Assembly: GCA_017961625.1 (NCBI GenBank)
Contig: JAGCWY010000093.1
Location: 1-64,000, forward strand
Direction: 5' to 3'
Source of the DNA: Ruminococcus sp.
GTDB taxonomy: Bacteria; Bacillota; Clostridia; Oscillospirales; Ruminococcaceae
DNA: 64,000 bases
The notes under the pieces were generated by a model. It was given only the letters and a program-made list of their open reading frames with translations, was not told the origin of the DNA and did not search any database. Below, piece by piece: positions 29,806 through 38,811 of this stretch (positions are counted from its first letter, which is position 1; the number at the start of each line of letters is the position of its first letter). The position numbers and the translations under genes are program-made.

Positions 29806-31671
29806 CTATGTCTGACTGTCCTCGCCCTCTGTATATTCAAAGCTTCCAGAAGTGTTTCCAGCTTTGCTAAACTGTGTTTTGTAAAGCTCAGAATAAACTC
29901 CACCCTTGTTCACAAGGTCGCTGTGAGTACCTCTTTCAGAAATTACGCCATCCTTTATTACAAGTATCTCGTCAGCGGCAAGAATGGTAGAAAGCCTGTG
30001 AGCGATAAGTATACTTGTTCGTGACGATATAAGCGGCTCTATGGCGTCCTGTATTTTCTGCTCGGATATTGAATCGAGAGCTGAGGTCGCTTCATCAAAT
30101 ATCATAAGGGCAGGGTCCTTCAGGAGAACACGTGCTATGGATATACGCTGCTTTTCGCCGCCTGACAGTTTCAGTCCCCTGTTTCCCACTACAGTGTCGA
30201 GACCTGTTTCCTGTTTTTCGATGAATTCGTATATATTGGCCTGCTTGCACGCTTCTATAAGCTCTTCCTCCGTTGCATCGGGCTTTGCATACAGGAGGTT
30301 ATCACGTATAGTTCCGTTAAACAGATAAGTTTCCTGACTGACTATTCCTATGTGTTCCCTTAAATACTCAAGGTTGAGCTTCCTTACGTCAATACCGTCA
30401 AAAAGAACGGTTCCTGACGTAACATCATAAAGACGCGGTATAAGGTTGACAAGTGTACTCTTTCCTGAGCCGGAGGGTCCGACAATAGCAATACATTTTC
30501 CGCTGCTGAGCTTAAATGTGATATCATTAAGTATCTGACGCTCCTTATCGTAGTAGAAACCGACATTTTTGAACTCGACCTCACCGTTTGGCTCTTTGTC
30601 TGGAGTTATAGCGTCAGGAGCGTTTTCTATCTCAACAGGCATATCATAATACTCGAAAATTCTCGTAAACATAGCCATTGAGCGTATCCAGTCCACCTGT
30701 ATGTTTAGAAGCTGGTTCACAGGACCGTACATTCTTCCGAGAAGTGCTACAAGTACCGTAATATCACCGACAGTAAGGTCTGAATCGTATTTCATCATAA
30801 GAATACCGCCAGCAAGATAAATAAGCATGGGGCCAATACTCGAAAAAGTAGTTAGAGCAACTCTGAACCAGCGTCCAGCCATACCCTCACGGATATTGAG
30901 CTTTATCATCTTATGGTTTACTTTTTCATATTTTTCATATTCCGTCTGCTCCATACCAAATAGCTTTACCAGGAGCTGACCGCTGACAGACATGGTCTCA
31001 TTGAGAATTCCGTTTATCTCGTCGCTGCATGCCTGAGATTCCTTAGTTATGGACCACCTTGTCTTTCCGGCGCTTCTTGTAGGTATAGCAAAAAGCGGCA
31101 CGACAAGTATTCCGACTATGGCAAGTATCCAGTTCTGCCTAAACATAACTATCATTGCTACAATAAGAGTTATAGCATTTGAAAGTATGCTTGTAAGCGT
31201 ATTGGTTATTATCTGCTGAACTCCTGAAATATCGCTGGTCATTCTTGTTATGATGTCTCCCTGATTGTTGGATGTAAAAAAGCGCTGGGACATCTTTTGC
31301 AGGTGAGCATACATCTTATTTCGCATATCGTACGTGATATGCTGAGCTATCCATGTATTCATATAGCTTTCAAGAACGCCTATAAGATTTGCTCCAAGCG
31401 TTACTGCAAGTGATAAAACTATAAAGAATATCAGCTTCTTCAAGCTTCTGCCATAAAGTCCTTCATCTATAATCTTACCGGTAAGTACTGAAGGTAGAAG
31501 GCTGAGGGTTGATGATATGATTATAGCAATCAGAACTATTATCATCTGCTTCCAATAAGGCTTTAAATACGAAAATATCCTTTTCAGAAGGCCTTTTGTT
31601 ACTTTCGGGCGATTTTTCTTCTCCTCATCGGTAAGATAACCCATTCCTCTCGGTCCACCTATCGGCGGCAT
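29806..31671 (-). CDS. ABC transporter, fused permease and ATPase
   Basis: A 621-residue half transporter of the multidrug/lipid exporter type. Six membrane helices span about residues 35-330; the ATPase follows with Walker A GPSGSGKST, Q-loop, signature LSGGEKQR, Walker B LMIFDEATSALD and the H-loop IAHRLST. The N-terminus MPPIGGPRGMGYLTDEEK is cytoplasmic. As a half transporter it must form a homodimer. Substrate is unknown. GGAGC precedes the start; the TPM lipoprotein gene lies upstream with 31 bases between, suggesting an operon. Confidence 0.9.
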   Translation of the reverse strand: MPPIGGPRGMGYLTDEEKKNRPKVTKGLLKRIFSYLKPYWKQMIIVLIAIIISSTLSLLPSVLTGKIIDEGLYGRSLKKLIFFIVLSLAVTLGANLIGVLESYMNTWIAQHITYDMRNKMYAHLQKMSQRFFTSNNQGDIITRMTSDISGVQQIITNTLTSILSNAITLIVAMIVMFRQNWILAIVGILVVPLFAIPTRSAGKTRWSITKESQACSDEINGILNETMSVSGQLLVKLFGMEQTEYEKYEKVNHKMIKLNIREGMAGRWFRVALTTFSSIGPMLIYLAGGILMMKYDSDLTVGDITVLVALLGRMYGPVNQLLNIQVDWIRSMAMFTRIFEYYDMPVEIENAPDAITPDKEPNGEVEFKNVGFYYDKERQILNDITFKLSSGKCIAIVGPSGSGKSTLVNLIPRLYDVTSGTVLFDGIDVRKLNLEYLREHIGIVSQETYLFNGTIRDNLLYAKPDATEEELIEACKQANIYEFIEKQETGLDTVVGNRGLKLSGGEKQRISIARVLLKDPALMIFDEATSALDSISEQKIQDAIEPLISSRTSILIAHRLSTILAADEILVIKDGVISERGTHSDLVNKGGVYSELYKTQFSKAGNTSGSFEYTEGEDSQT

Positions 31672-31702
31672 AAATATCAGCTCCTTTATATTATTTCGTT
31701 AT

Positions 31703-32563
31703 TTATTCGATAAATTTATCTATCGCACCTGTATAATCATCCTTTGAGGACAGGCCGTTTACATCTTTCATGACTTTTTCAATCTTTGCTGGGAGCGGTT
31801 CCGCAGAATATGCTATAATAGATCTCGATTCCGTGTCGAGCATGAGCATAATACCGTTCCCTTCTTTATATTTTCTTTTGTAATAGGCTTTAAGTATGTT
31901 CTCGTTCGGCGTTTTTGATCCGTTTCTAGTTGCAAGTATCGTAATATCCTCTTTTACACCTGAGAGAGCATTCTCGAACCTTCTTATATCCTCATATCCA
32001 AAGATCTGGGCATTGTCAATGAAATGCTCAGGGCACAGTTCGCCCAGCTGAAGCAGTCTTATTATACCTCTTCTGTAGTCACCTCCTATTATTTCCTTTG
32101 TCTCCCAGTACAGTGCATTATTCTCCGTGTTCTGGCTTATATTAGTAAGACACGAACCTGTACGATAGACTATATCCTCGTTTGTAGCATTATTTATAAG
32201 TATAACAAGTCCGCTGCCTTTGCCCTCGTATATCTCTCCGAACTCATCGACAGCATAGTCATAAGGAGCTTTTCCGTTAAGATCGTTTGTAATTATGACA
32301 GCGACATTTATAAGCTTTTTGCTGAAAAGCCAACCTGCATAATCATTACAGGCTTTTAAGGCCTCAGAGCTGAGAATGCCTGCTTTATCAAAAACATACG
32401 TTCCGTCAGTGCTTCCAACACTACGTTCCGTAAAGGGCTGACTGGTTGTTTGTACACTTTTGCCGCCTGATATAGGCGTTTTATTTGGAGAGCAGCCCAT
32501 TGAAGCAAAGCAGGCTGCAGAAAGAATCAGACTCAAAAATAAGATTTTTTTCAAAAAAATCAT
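31703..32563 (-). CDS. TPM domain lipoprotein
   Basis: A 286-residue exported protein with a signal peptide ending FASMGC, a probable lipobox with the cysteine at about residue 24. The rest is a TPM (YgcG-like) domain: VFDKAGILSSEALKACNDYAGWLFSKKLINVAVIITNDLNGKAPYDYAVDEFG and LVILINNATNEDI. Such domains act in envelope or photosystem quality control; some have phosphatase activity. The first ATG has AGAGG directly abutting it, so a TTG three codons inside (32554) with better spacing may be the true start; this changes only the signal peptide. It is followed by the ABC exporter gene. Confidence 0.78.
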   Translation of the reverse strand: MIFLKKILFLSLILSAACFASMGCSPNKTPISGGKSVQTTSQPFTERSVGSTDGTYVFDKAGILSSEALKACNDYAGWLFSKKLINVAVIITNDLNGKAPYDYAVDEFGEIYEGKGSGLVILINNATNEDIVYRTGSCLTNISQNTENNALYWETKEIIGGDYRRGIIRLLQLGELCPEHFIDNAQIFGYEDIRRFENALSGVKEDITILATRNGSKTPNENILKAYYKRKYKEGNGIMLMLDTESRSIIAYSAEPLPAKIEKVMKDVNGLSSKDDYTGAIDKFIE

Positions 32564-32588
32564 CCTCTGCTCTTGTATTTATATTTAT

Positions 32589-32617
32589 ATTTTAGTATAA
32601 TTTAATAGAAAAATCAA
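32589..32617 (-). promoter_or_regulatory. Promoter of the TPM lipoprotein-ABC transporter operon
   Basis: Minus strand TTGATT, 17-base spacer, TAAAAT, about 30 bases before the gene. Confidence 0.5.
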
Positions 32618-32665
32618 GTAGAAAGAGTAATTCTGCAAAAATTATATTTACCCAAGGAGTTAAAA

Positions 32666-33487
32666 ATGGATTACGAAATAAAAGGCAATAACATCATAGT
32701 ATCGGAAAACGATCTCGACCTTGATGAAACTCTTGACTGCGGTCAGGCGTTCCGCTGGAAAAAGATATCCTCTGATTACGAATGTACATATACCGGTTCC
32801 TTTTTCAACGATAAGCTAACGGTTTCTCAGACCTCAAAGGGCAGCTTTATTTTTCACAATACTAACGAAAACGACTTTATCTCAAAATGGATAAGATATT
32901 TTGACTTTGAGACAGATTATTCCGAGCTTAAACGCTGTTTTTCTGAAGACGAGACCCTTGCAAAAGCCTGTAGCTTCGCAGGCGGCATAAGACTTCTGCG
33001 ACAAAATAGCTGGGAGTGTCTTATTTCCTTTATTATTTCCCAGAATAATAATATCCCGAGGATAAAAGGAATAATTGATAGGCTATGTGAAAATTACGAC
33101 GGCAGATTTCCAAGTATAAATGAATTATCGTTGGAGAATGCTGATACTCTCTCCTATCTTAGGAGCGGCTTCCGCGCAAAATACCTTGAAGACGCTGCTA
33201 TAAAGGCAGCATCAGGAGAAATAAACCTTGACGCGATTGCTGCCCTTCCCATTGACGATGCAAGATCTGCTCTAAAAAGGATAAAAGGCGTCGGTCCAAA
33301 AGTAGCAGAATGCGTTCTCCTCTTCGGAATGTACCGCACCGAAGCCTTTCCGGTAGACGTATGGATAAAGCGAGTACTTGCGCAGTACTATCCGGATGGT
33401 TTTCCGGAATTAGCAAAATCGAGCGCAGGCATCGCTCAGCAGTACCTATTCCATTATATACGAAGTATTTCATCGCAAAATGAATAA
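32666..33487 (+). CDS. 8-oxoguanine DNA glycosylase, OGG1-like
   Basis: A 273-residue helix-hairpin-helix glycosylase with the OGG N-terminal domain (LDETLDCGQAFRWKK). The catalytic parts are clear: K212 in IKGVGPKVAECVLLF (Schiff-base lysine of a bifunctional glycosylase/AP lyase) and D231 in FPVDVWIKR. SFIISQNNNIPRIK is the conserved segment that holds the damaged DNA. It removes oxidised guanine opposite C in the cytoplasm. AAGGAG precedes the start. Fits oxygen-damage repair in an anaerobe, but the gene is alone. Confidence 0.9.
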   Translation: MDYEIKGNNIIVSENDLDLDETLDCGQAFRWKKISSDYECTYTGSFFNDKLTVSQTSKGSFIFHNTNENDFISKWIRYFDFETDYSELKRCFSEDETLAKACSFAGGIRLLRQNSWECLISFIISQNNNIPRIKGIIDRLCENYDGRFPSINELSLENADTLSYLRSGFRAKYLEDAAIKAASGEINLDAIAALPIDDARSALKRIKGVGPKVAECVLLFGMYRTEAFPVDVWIKRVLAQYYPDGFPELAKSSAGIAQQYLFHYIRSISSQNE

Positions 33488-33538
33488 TCCTTTCAAAAAT
33501 ACCGATAATCTGCTTATCTTTATTTTTTTGGAGGAAGT

Positions 33539-33838
33539 ATGTTAAAAGGTGTTAATAAAAGAATAGTTGAGATCAATAAAACCGACAGTATTTACTTTGA
33601 GAAGGCAGTGCTTTACCTTAGACCTAACGTATCCGTTCTGCCTGAATCCGTCTCAGCCAAAGAGACCGAGCGCGTTCTGAACGGTATTATAAGTCCACGA
33701 AGGAAAAAGTCAATGAGATATATTATTCTCCTTTTTCTTGCCACTTCTCTCTTTATTGCTGCTTTTATGTTCGTAAGGAGCATTTCATTAATCACAGCAG
33801 CTTTTTCTGTACAGAAGTTGATTTATAGCGCAAAATAA
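33539..33838 (+). CDS. Small membrane protein of unknown function (99 aa)
   Basis: Unknown family. The N-terminal 60 residues are soluble and mildly charged (VLYLRPNVSVLPESVSAKETERVL), followed by a basic patch (PRRKKSMR) and one membrane helix (about residues 62-86). The positive patch before the helix puts the N-terminal part in the cytoplasm. A good GGAGGAA ribosome site supports coding. The distance from the glycosylase gene is 51 bases, so it may share its transcript. The promoter of the AraC gene lies inside its end. Confidence 0.65.
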   Translation: MLKGVNKRIVEINKTDSIYFEKAVLYLRPNVSVLPESVSAKETERVLNGIISPRRKKSMRYIILLFLATSLFIAAFMFVRSISLITAAFSVQKLIYSAK

Positions 33839-33846
33839 TGTATAAT
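33818..33846 (+). promoter_or_regulatory. Promoter of the AraC-family gene
   Basis: TTGATT, 17-base spacer, TATAAT, about 30 bases before the start codon; its -35 overlaps the end of the preceding small gene. Confidence 0.65.
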
Positions 33847-33875
33847 ATAGTATAATAGTGTAAAAGGAGGCTGCT

Positions 33876-34739
33876 ATGGAAAATATACTATCCGAAAATA
33901 ACGATGCAACATCTTCAAGACGTGTAATATGCACCCCTAGCCCGTCGGCAAAAAGCGCATTCTTCTATCTTCAGGAAGCAGGATATTCCAAAAGGAACGA
34001 GGCTCAGATACACCACAGGCACGATCTTGACTCTTTTTTTATAGCAGCAGTTGTAAGCGGCTTCGGAGAGTTGGTTGTAGGAGATGACACATATCCCCTT
34101 ATAAAAGGCGACTGTTTCTTTTTGGACTGCCGTACACCACATTACTACAGAAGTCTTGAAGCTGAACCGTGGGAGCTTCTCTGGGTTCATTTCAACGGAA
34201 GCACCTCACAGCAGTACTACGATTATTTTACATCTCAGTCGAAGGCTGTTTTCCACCCTCATTTTTTTGACAAGGTAGTTTCGGCGATAACAGAATTAAT
34301 GGATATCAACGAAAATAAACTTCCAGATGCTGAAATAATCACCTCAAAGTTAATTGTTGAGCTTCTTACCATAGCTCTTACCGTCAACAACGGCGAACAG
34401 CAATTTGACTCTGCTTTAAAGCAAAAGCTGCTGTCGGTACATAATTTTATAGACGACCATTTCGCAGAGGATATCTCTCTTGAGATGCTTTCGTCAAGAT
34501 TCTATATAAGTAAATACTACCTCACCCGAGAGTATAAGCGAATATATGGAAAGACTATATTCCAGCACCTTATAAATGCAAGGATAAACTGCGGCAAAAA
34601 ACTTCTGCGCTTTACCGATAAATCCGTGGAGGAAATCGCACATCTCTGCGGTTTCAACGATCAGAGCTACTTTGCAAGACAATTCAAAAAATCTGAAAAT
34701 CTTACCTGTTTCTCATACAGAAAGATGTGGAGAGACTGA
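33876..34739 (+). CDS. AraC family transcriptional regulator
   Basis: A 287-residue regulator with an N-terminal cupin ligand domain (QIHHRHDLDSFFIAAVVSGFGELVVGDDTYPLIKGDCFFLDCRTPHYYRS, WELLWVHFNG) and a C-terminal pair of helix-turn-helix motifs (about residues 190-285: DISLEMLSSRFYISKYYLTREYKRIYG and VEEIAHLCGFNDQSYFARQFKKSENLT). This type usually senses sugars in firmicutes and activates glycoside utilisation genes. No obvious target gene is adjacent; the downstream element is the convergent rnpB. Confidence 0.88.
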   Translation: MENILSENNDATSSRRVICTPSPSAKSAFFYLQEAGYSKRNEAQIHHRHDLDSFFIAAVVSGFGELVVGDDTYPLIKGDCFFLDCRTPHYYRSLEAEPWELLWVHFNGSTSQQYYDYFTSQSKAVFHPHFFDKVVSAITELMDINENKLPDAEIITSKLIVELLTIALTVNNGEQQFDSALKQKLLSVHNFIDDHFAEDISLEMLSSRFYISKYYLTREYKRIYGKTIFQHLINARINCGKKLLRFTDKSVEEIAHLCGFNDQSYFARQFKKSENLTCFSYRKMWRD

Positions 34740-34750
34740 ATAATGAAAAA

Positions 34751-34770
34751 AAGAGAGCGAAAGCTCTCTT
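34751..34770. terminator. Bidirectional terminator between the AraC gene and rnpB
   Basis: AAGAGAGC, loop GAAA, GCTCTCTT: an 8-bp stem with A and T runs on either side, ending both convergent transcripts. Confidence 0.75.
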
Positions 34771-34777
34771 TTTTATT

Positions 34778-35119
34778 GACCAGACCGATAAGCCGTGTTC
34801 TGTCGTGTGCGGTAATTTATCTACGCTTACCGTCGCCGGCAAGCTCAAGCCGCCATTACTTGTTATCCGCCGAGCAGACGTTTAGATAACAAGCACCAAT
34901 AGGCGTTGCATCGGATAGGGTTTACATAGCAACGCTGTCTCCAGCGTTCTGGTGAGCTCTTACCTCGCCTTTCCACCATCACCGCATAAAGCGGCAGTAT
35001 ATCTCTGTTGCACTTGCCCTAAGGTCGCCCTCGGCTGCCGTTAGCAGCTACCCTGCTCTATGATGCACGGACTTTCCTCGTGAACTAAAGCGTTCCCGCT
35101 ACCGCATAGTCTGCTCACT
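34778..35119 (-). ncRNA. rnpB: RNase P RNA (class A)
   Basis: On the minus strand the region reads GCGGGAACGC near the 5' end, then GAGGAAAGTCCGTGC (the P4 5' conserved strand), an internal GGTAAGAGCTCACC segment typical of class A, and near the 3' end ACAGAACACGGCTTATCGG, the P4 partner and 3' conserved strand. This is the catalytic RNA that matures tRNA 5' ends. Length is about 340 bases. The ends are estimated from the promoter and the terminator; they may be off by several bases. There is no reading frame on this strand. Confidence 0.93.
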
Positions 35120-35124
35120 TGATA

Positions 35125-35153
35125 ATGATACCATTTTTAAGCACAATTGTCAA
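35125..35153 (-). promoter_or_regulatory. Promoter of rnpB
   Basis: Minus strand consensus TTGACA, 17-base spacer, TATCAT. The -35 overlaps the last codons and stop of the PH-domain gene upstream. Confidence 0.75.
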
Positions 35154-36613
35154 GTTTTTACTTTTTCGCCTATCTTATAGCCTAGCATATCAGCTATTTT
35201 TCTTACCTCCTCGGCTTTCATTGCCTTTATCTTATATCTTGTATGCTCTTCTCCCTCAAACCATATGCTGAAAGCACATCTTCCGCTCATAGCTTGTAGC
35301 AGATTCTGCTCCAGCTCTATCTTTACGACCTTTTCACGAATTGAAACAACGGTATGGAACTGAGTCCATTTTGAACAGCGTATTATTATCTTATCTTCGT
35401 AAAAAGCTACACCGCTCGTCCTAAGCGCTTCGAATTTTACTATAATGAACCATACAGCAGGTATTTCAAGCATGACTGCAAAAAAAAGTGAGAGTTCGGC
35501 AAGTTTTGGAAATATCCTTGCCGCCCAGTCATAGGTCGGAACTATAAGTGAAGCAACCATAAGAGGTATCAGCAGATATGAGCATATACCTGCCGGTTGA
35601 GCACAGTATTTGTTCTTTTTTCCGCCGTATATGCCAATAGTCTCGAACTTTTCTCCGAGATTCTTTTCCCTCTTCACTGGAAGCAAAACAGGTATCCTGT
35701 TTTTTGACGAACCATAGCCTGCACAGCTTATATTCACTGCAACGGCTCCCCTTATCTTCATTAAAAGATTCTGTCTGAGGTCTGTGTAATTAATATGCGA
35801 ATTTTTTATACGGTATTCCTTACGCTCCAGTATACCGTAAGATACCCTTGTACAGCTACGGTCGAAGTCGATGGTGAATCTTCCGTACCGGAAAAAATTC
35901 ACAAGAAACGACAGGAACCAGGAAGCAATAAAGAACACTCCAATAAATATAGCAGCTGTCGGGATCTTAAGAAGGAGCTTTTCAGTCAGCTTTTCCGTTT
36001 CCTCCGTAAGAATATTCAGAGAGCGCTTTATAATATCGTAAGCGATATCTCCACCTTTGAAGAAAAAGGTGGCAAGATAGACAGTTCCTGAAAATCCGCT
36101 TGAAAAAAGTGCGGAGAAGACCAGTACAGAAATCGTATTTGGCTGTGATATGTCATTTATCTTCTTTTTTTCGTCAATGTCCGGCATACGCTGCATTATC
36201 CTTTTCAGAGTCTTTTTTCCAATCAGGAGTTTGAGGTCTACTGTCTTGAAAATCCCGGCGCGGGTATCACATCGAAACTTTATTGCTCCGAATGGCATCA
36301 TGAAAAAAGGTCTTTCTACAGTGACCGAACTTATATTCCGTATAGGGATAAACGTGTTTACGTGTACAAAAACTCCGTCGCGATGAACAAGCTCCTCCTC
36401 CGTAAGATATATACGTGAAAAAAGCCACCTAACCAAACCGACTAAAATAATAGCTGCAAGCACGACTATATCGAACCATGCTCCACTTACCCAGCTGTAA
36501 AACCAGTTTTTGTCGAATTTATAGGTATAAACGCCACGTATCAGAGGAAAAATAAGGAGCCAAATATTTTTTACAGAGTATCTGAGTATTTTCAAAGGAT
36601 GTTCACGGCACAT
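35150..36613 (-). CDS. PH domain-containing membrane protein, YdbT-like
   Basis: A 487-residue protein with paired membrane helices near residues 15-55, 140-240 and 335-390, and bacterial PH-like (bPH2) repeats between them: IYLTEEELVHRDGVFVHVNTFIPIRNISSVTVERPFF, FDRSCTRVSYGILERKEYRIKNSHINYTDLRQN, and a third near the end. Proteins of this kind (Bacillus YdbT) protect against some antimicrobial peptides, often with a smaller partner. The ATG at 36613 follows GAGGGGG and overlaps the smaller PH gene by 11 bases, which argues for coupling. Confidence 0.82.
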   Translation of the reverse strand: MCREHPLKILRYSVKNIWLLIFPLIRGVYTYKFDKNWFYSWVSGAWFDIVVLAAIILVGLVRWLFSRIYLTEEELVHRDGVFVHVNTFIPIRNISSVTVERPFFMMPFGAIKFRCDTRAGIFKTVDLKLLIGKKTLKRIMQRMPDIDEKKKINDISQPNTISVLVFSALFSSGFSGTVYLATFFFKGGDIAYDIIKRSLNILTEETEKLTEKLLLKIPTAAIFIGVFFIASWFLSFLVNFFRYGRFTIDFDRSCTRVSYGILERKEYRIKNSHINYTDLRQNLLMKIRGAVAVNISCAGYGSSKNRIPVLLPVKREKNLGEKFETIGIYGGKKNKYCAQPAGICSYLLIPLMVASLIVPTYDWAARIFPKLAELSLFFAVMLEIPAVWFIIVKFEALRTSGVAFYEDKIIIRCSKWTQFHTVVSIREKVVKIELEQNLLQAMSGRCAFSIWFEGEEHTRYKIKAMKAEEVRKIADMLGYKIGEKVKT

Positions 36614-37055
36614 ACTTTTCCCCCTCAGCACTTACTCCGCCGGACATGGCAATAATCTCCTCTGCGTCTGACTTTTTCAGAAACAAGAGCCTAAGCTGTC
36701 CGCCGTATACGAAGAATATTATAAAATTGAAGCCCGTATAATTGGATAAATAGCTGCTTATGAAAGTGGTATACTGTATGGAGGAACACCTTACAGACTG
36801 ATGTACCTTTATAAATACTCCGCTACTCTTTGTTACCTCTTTTTCAGTGGCAGTATATTTTATAGAAGAAAAATAAAGCGGAAGATGAATGAACATTTCC
36901 AAAAAGGCAATTGAAATGACAACAACCACTGATAATTCGACAATCTTTTCTACCGTAACAAAATATCTTACTGCCGCAAGAATAATAATCGCTATTAAAG
37001 TGATTATTATTCTCATTGTCGTTAAACAATTCCTGTCAGGTACATACTGTTTCAT
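36603..37055 (-). CDS. PH domain-containing membrane protein, YdbS-like
   Basis: The 150-residue protein has two membrane helices (about residues 13-32 and 36-58) and one bPH2-type domain (YTATEKEVTKSSGVFIKVHQSVRCSSIQYTTFISSYL). It corresponds to the small partner YdbS in the Bacillus ydbS-ydbT pair. First gene of the operon, with a promoter and a palindrome upstream. Substrate or ligand is unknown; the PH-like fold suggests lipid or protein binding. Confidence 0.8.
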   Translation of the reverse strand: MKQYVPDRNCLTTMRIIITLIAIIILAAVRYFVTVEKIVELSVVVVISIAFLEMFIHLPLYFSSIKYTATEKEVTKSSGVFIKVHQSVRCSSIQYTTFISSYLSNYTGFNFIIFFVYGGQLRLLFLKKSDAEEIIAMSGGVSAEGEKYVP

Positions 37056-37137
37056 TTCACGCCCCCTTCATGGTATTTATAGTATAAAAAGTGAAACGAT
37101 ATGACTGCCCAATCACATATATGCAAGGACATTTAAT

Positions 37138-37154
37138 TGTTCATTACATGAACA
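37138..37154. promoter_or_regulatory. Palindrome TGTTCAT-TAC-ATGAACA, candidate operator
   Basis: A perfect 7-3-7 inverted repeat. It directly abuts the -10 box of the leftward promoter of the PH-domain pair and covers its likely transcription start; it also lies about 90 bases upstream of the divergent symporter gene. This is a classic repressor position. Confidence 0.55.
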
Positions 37155-37182
37155 TTATATCATAAATAAAATCCAATGTAAA
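37154..37182 (-). promoter_or_regulatory. Promoter of the PH-domain pair
   Basis: Minus strand TTTACA, 17-base spacer, TATAAT, with a palindrome on the start-site side. Confidence 0.55.
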
Positions 37183-37240
37183 ACCGAAAATTAAAACAAA
37201 TTGTAAACTTTATAATTAAGCTGTATGAAAGCGGTGTATT

Positions 37241-38479
37241 ATGCTTGAAAAAATAAATTCATATGTCTGGGGAACCGGACTCATATCACTCTTACTAATA
37301 GCAGGTCTGCTGTATACAATTAGGCTACGTTTCATTCAATTCCGCATTTTTCGTTATTTTTTTTTGGCTCTCCGTAAAAGTGGTAGTAAACGTCCCCAGT
37401 TTGGTACTTTTTGTATGTCTCTCGGTACGGCTATGGGTACAGGGAATATTACCGGAGTTGCTTCAGCAATAAGGATAGGCGGAGCCGGAGCGATATTCTG
37501 GATGTGGATATCTGCTATCCTCGGTATGGCAATTGTCTATGCTGAAAATTACCTATCGGCGAAATACAGTACTGAAACGATACGCGGCCCTATCGCATAC
37601 ATAAGATACGGCCTCGGTAGCAAGACCCTATCCGGTGTCTTTGCATTATGTTGTCTCTTCGCGTCTTTAGGTATGGGAGGAATGGCGCAGATTAGCACGC
37701 TTTCGGATAATCTTTACAAGTGTATGGAGATACGTCCATTACTACTATCTTGCATCGTATATATTATTATATATATTATTATTAAAGGCGGTTCCGAAAG
37801 AATAAGCGGTGTGGCAAAGATACTATTGCCTCTCTCGACCGTTGTTTATACTCTTATCTGTGTGGTCACAATAATACAGAACAGTCCAAAGTTACCCTTT
37901 GCCTTTTTGAATATATTTTCACAGGCTTTTGGCATAAAACAGACAATTGGAGGAATAACTGGATATACTGTGTCAAAAGCTGTATCTGTAGGAATCAGAA
38001 GAGGAATATTCTCAAACGAAGCCGGTCTCGGCAGCTCCCCACTGCTACATAGTGCCTCAGAAAACTACAGTTCATACAAAATACAGGGAATGTGCAGTAT
38101 GCTTGAGGTCTTCATTGATACAATACTATGCTGTACTCTTACTGCTGCTGCTATACTGTGCTCTTCAAAAGATATGACAGTAAAATCGTCGTTTCTGCCA
38201 GTAACTGGTGAATTAACTGATATTATACTTGCTTTACTGATGGTTGTGTTCGCCCTTTGTACAGTTATAGGCTGGTCATACTGCGGTTCAGTTGCATTTT
38301 GTTACCTTTTCGGTAGTAAAGATGATGTATTCACTTTGATTTTTTCAGTCATTGCAGCCTCAGGTGCCCTTCTCCGCTCCCAGACTGTTTTGACGATATC
38401 AGATATCTTCAACGGCCTTATGGCTTTTCCAAACATAATTGCCCTTATGTTTCTAATAAAACAGGTAAAAATAGAATAA
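37241..38479 (+). CDS. Na+:alanine/amino-acid symporter (AGCS family)
   Basis: A 412-residue polytopic membrane protein with about ten helices. The AGCS family signature is clear: FGTFCMSLGTAMGTGNITGVASAIRIGGAGAIFWMW (about residues 54-89), and GIFSNEAGLGSSPLLHSAS in the second half. It takes up alanine or glycine with Na+. It is a little shorter than most members (about 450). The ribosome site is weak (GCGGTG). Na+ export by the decarboxylase pump could supply the gradient. A palindrome upstream may regulate it. Confidence 0.88.
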   Translation: MLEKINSYVWGTGLISLLLIAGLLYTIRLRFIQFRIFRYFFLALRKSGSKRPQFGTFCMSLGTAMGTGNITGVASAIRIGGAGAIFWMWISAILGMAIVYAENYLSAKYSTETIRGPIAYIRYGLGSKTLSGVFALCCLFASLGMGGMAQISTLSDNLYKCMEIRPLLLSCIVYIIIYIIIKGGSERISGVAKILLPLSTVVYTLICVVTIIQNSPKLPFAFLNIFSQAFGIKQTIGGITGYTVSKAVSVGIRRGIFSNEAGLGSSPLLHSASENYSSYKIQGMCSMLEVFIDTILCCTLTAAAILCSSKDMTVKSSFLPVTGELTDIILALLMVVFALCTVIGWSYCGSVAFCYLFGSKDDVFTLIFSVIAASGALLRSQTVLTISDIFNGLMAFPNIIALMFLIKQVKIE

Positions 38480-38776
38480 ACTCCTTCTAAACGGTCAAAT
38501 AATATTATAAACAGATTGCTGCTATATAATACAAAGCTACCATTCAATGCTAAAATCAGCTTATTTCTTTACTTTCTAACATTTATAAACTTTTGTTTCT
38601 CCAAAATTGGTCGTCCAATCTAAAAAGGCTATAATACAACTTTTTTCGTCGTTATATTACGAGAATCCCCCAGTATAGCTTCATATCAGCACATTCGAAA
38701 GTATTCCACAATTGATATCTTCATGTTGTAAAAAACTATTTATATTGCATAATGTTAAAATCATTCAGATTTTCTA
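38480..38776. other. Intergenic stretch with no recognised feature
   Basis: About 300 AT-rich bases between the symporter gene and the promoter at 38777. I see no gene with a ribosome site, no strong hairpin or terminator, and no repeat. Confidence 0.5.
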
Positions 38777-38805
38777 TTGACATCCATATTTTATTTCTGT
38801 ATAAT
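38777..38805 (+). promoter_or_regulatory. Consensus promoter of the structured region
   Basis: Perfect TTGACA, 17-base spacer and perfect TATAAT, the strongest-looking promoter in the window, 354 bases before the RNase J start codon. Confidence 0.75.
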
Positions 38806-38811
38806 TATATT

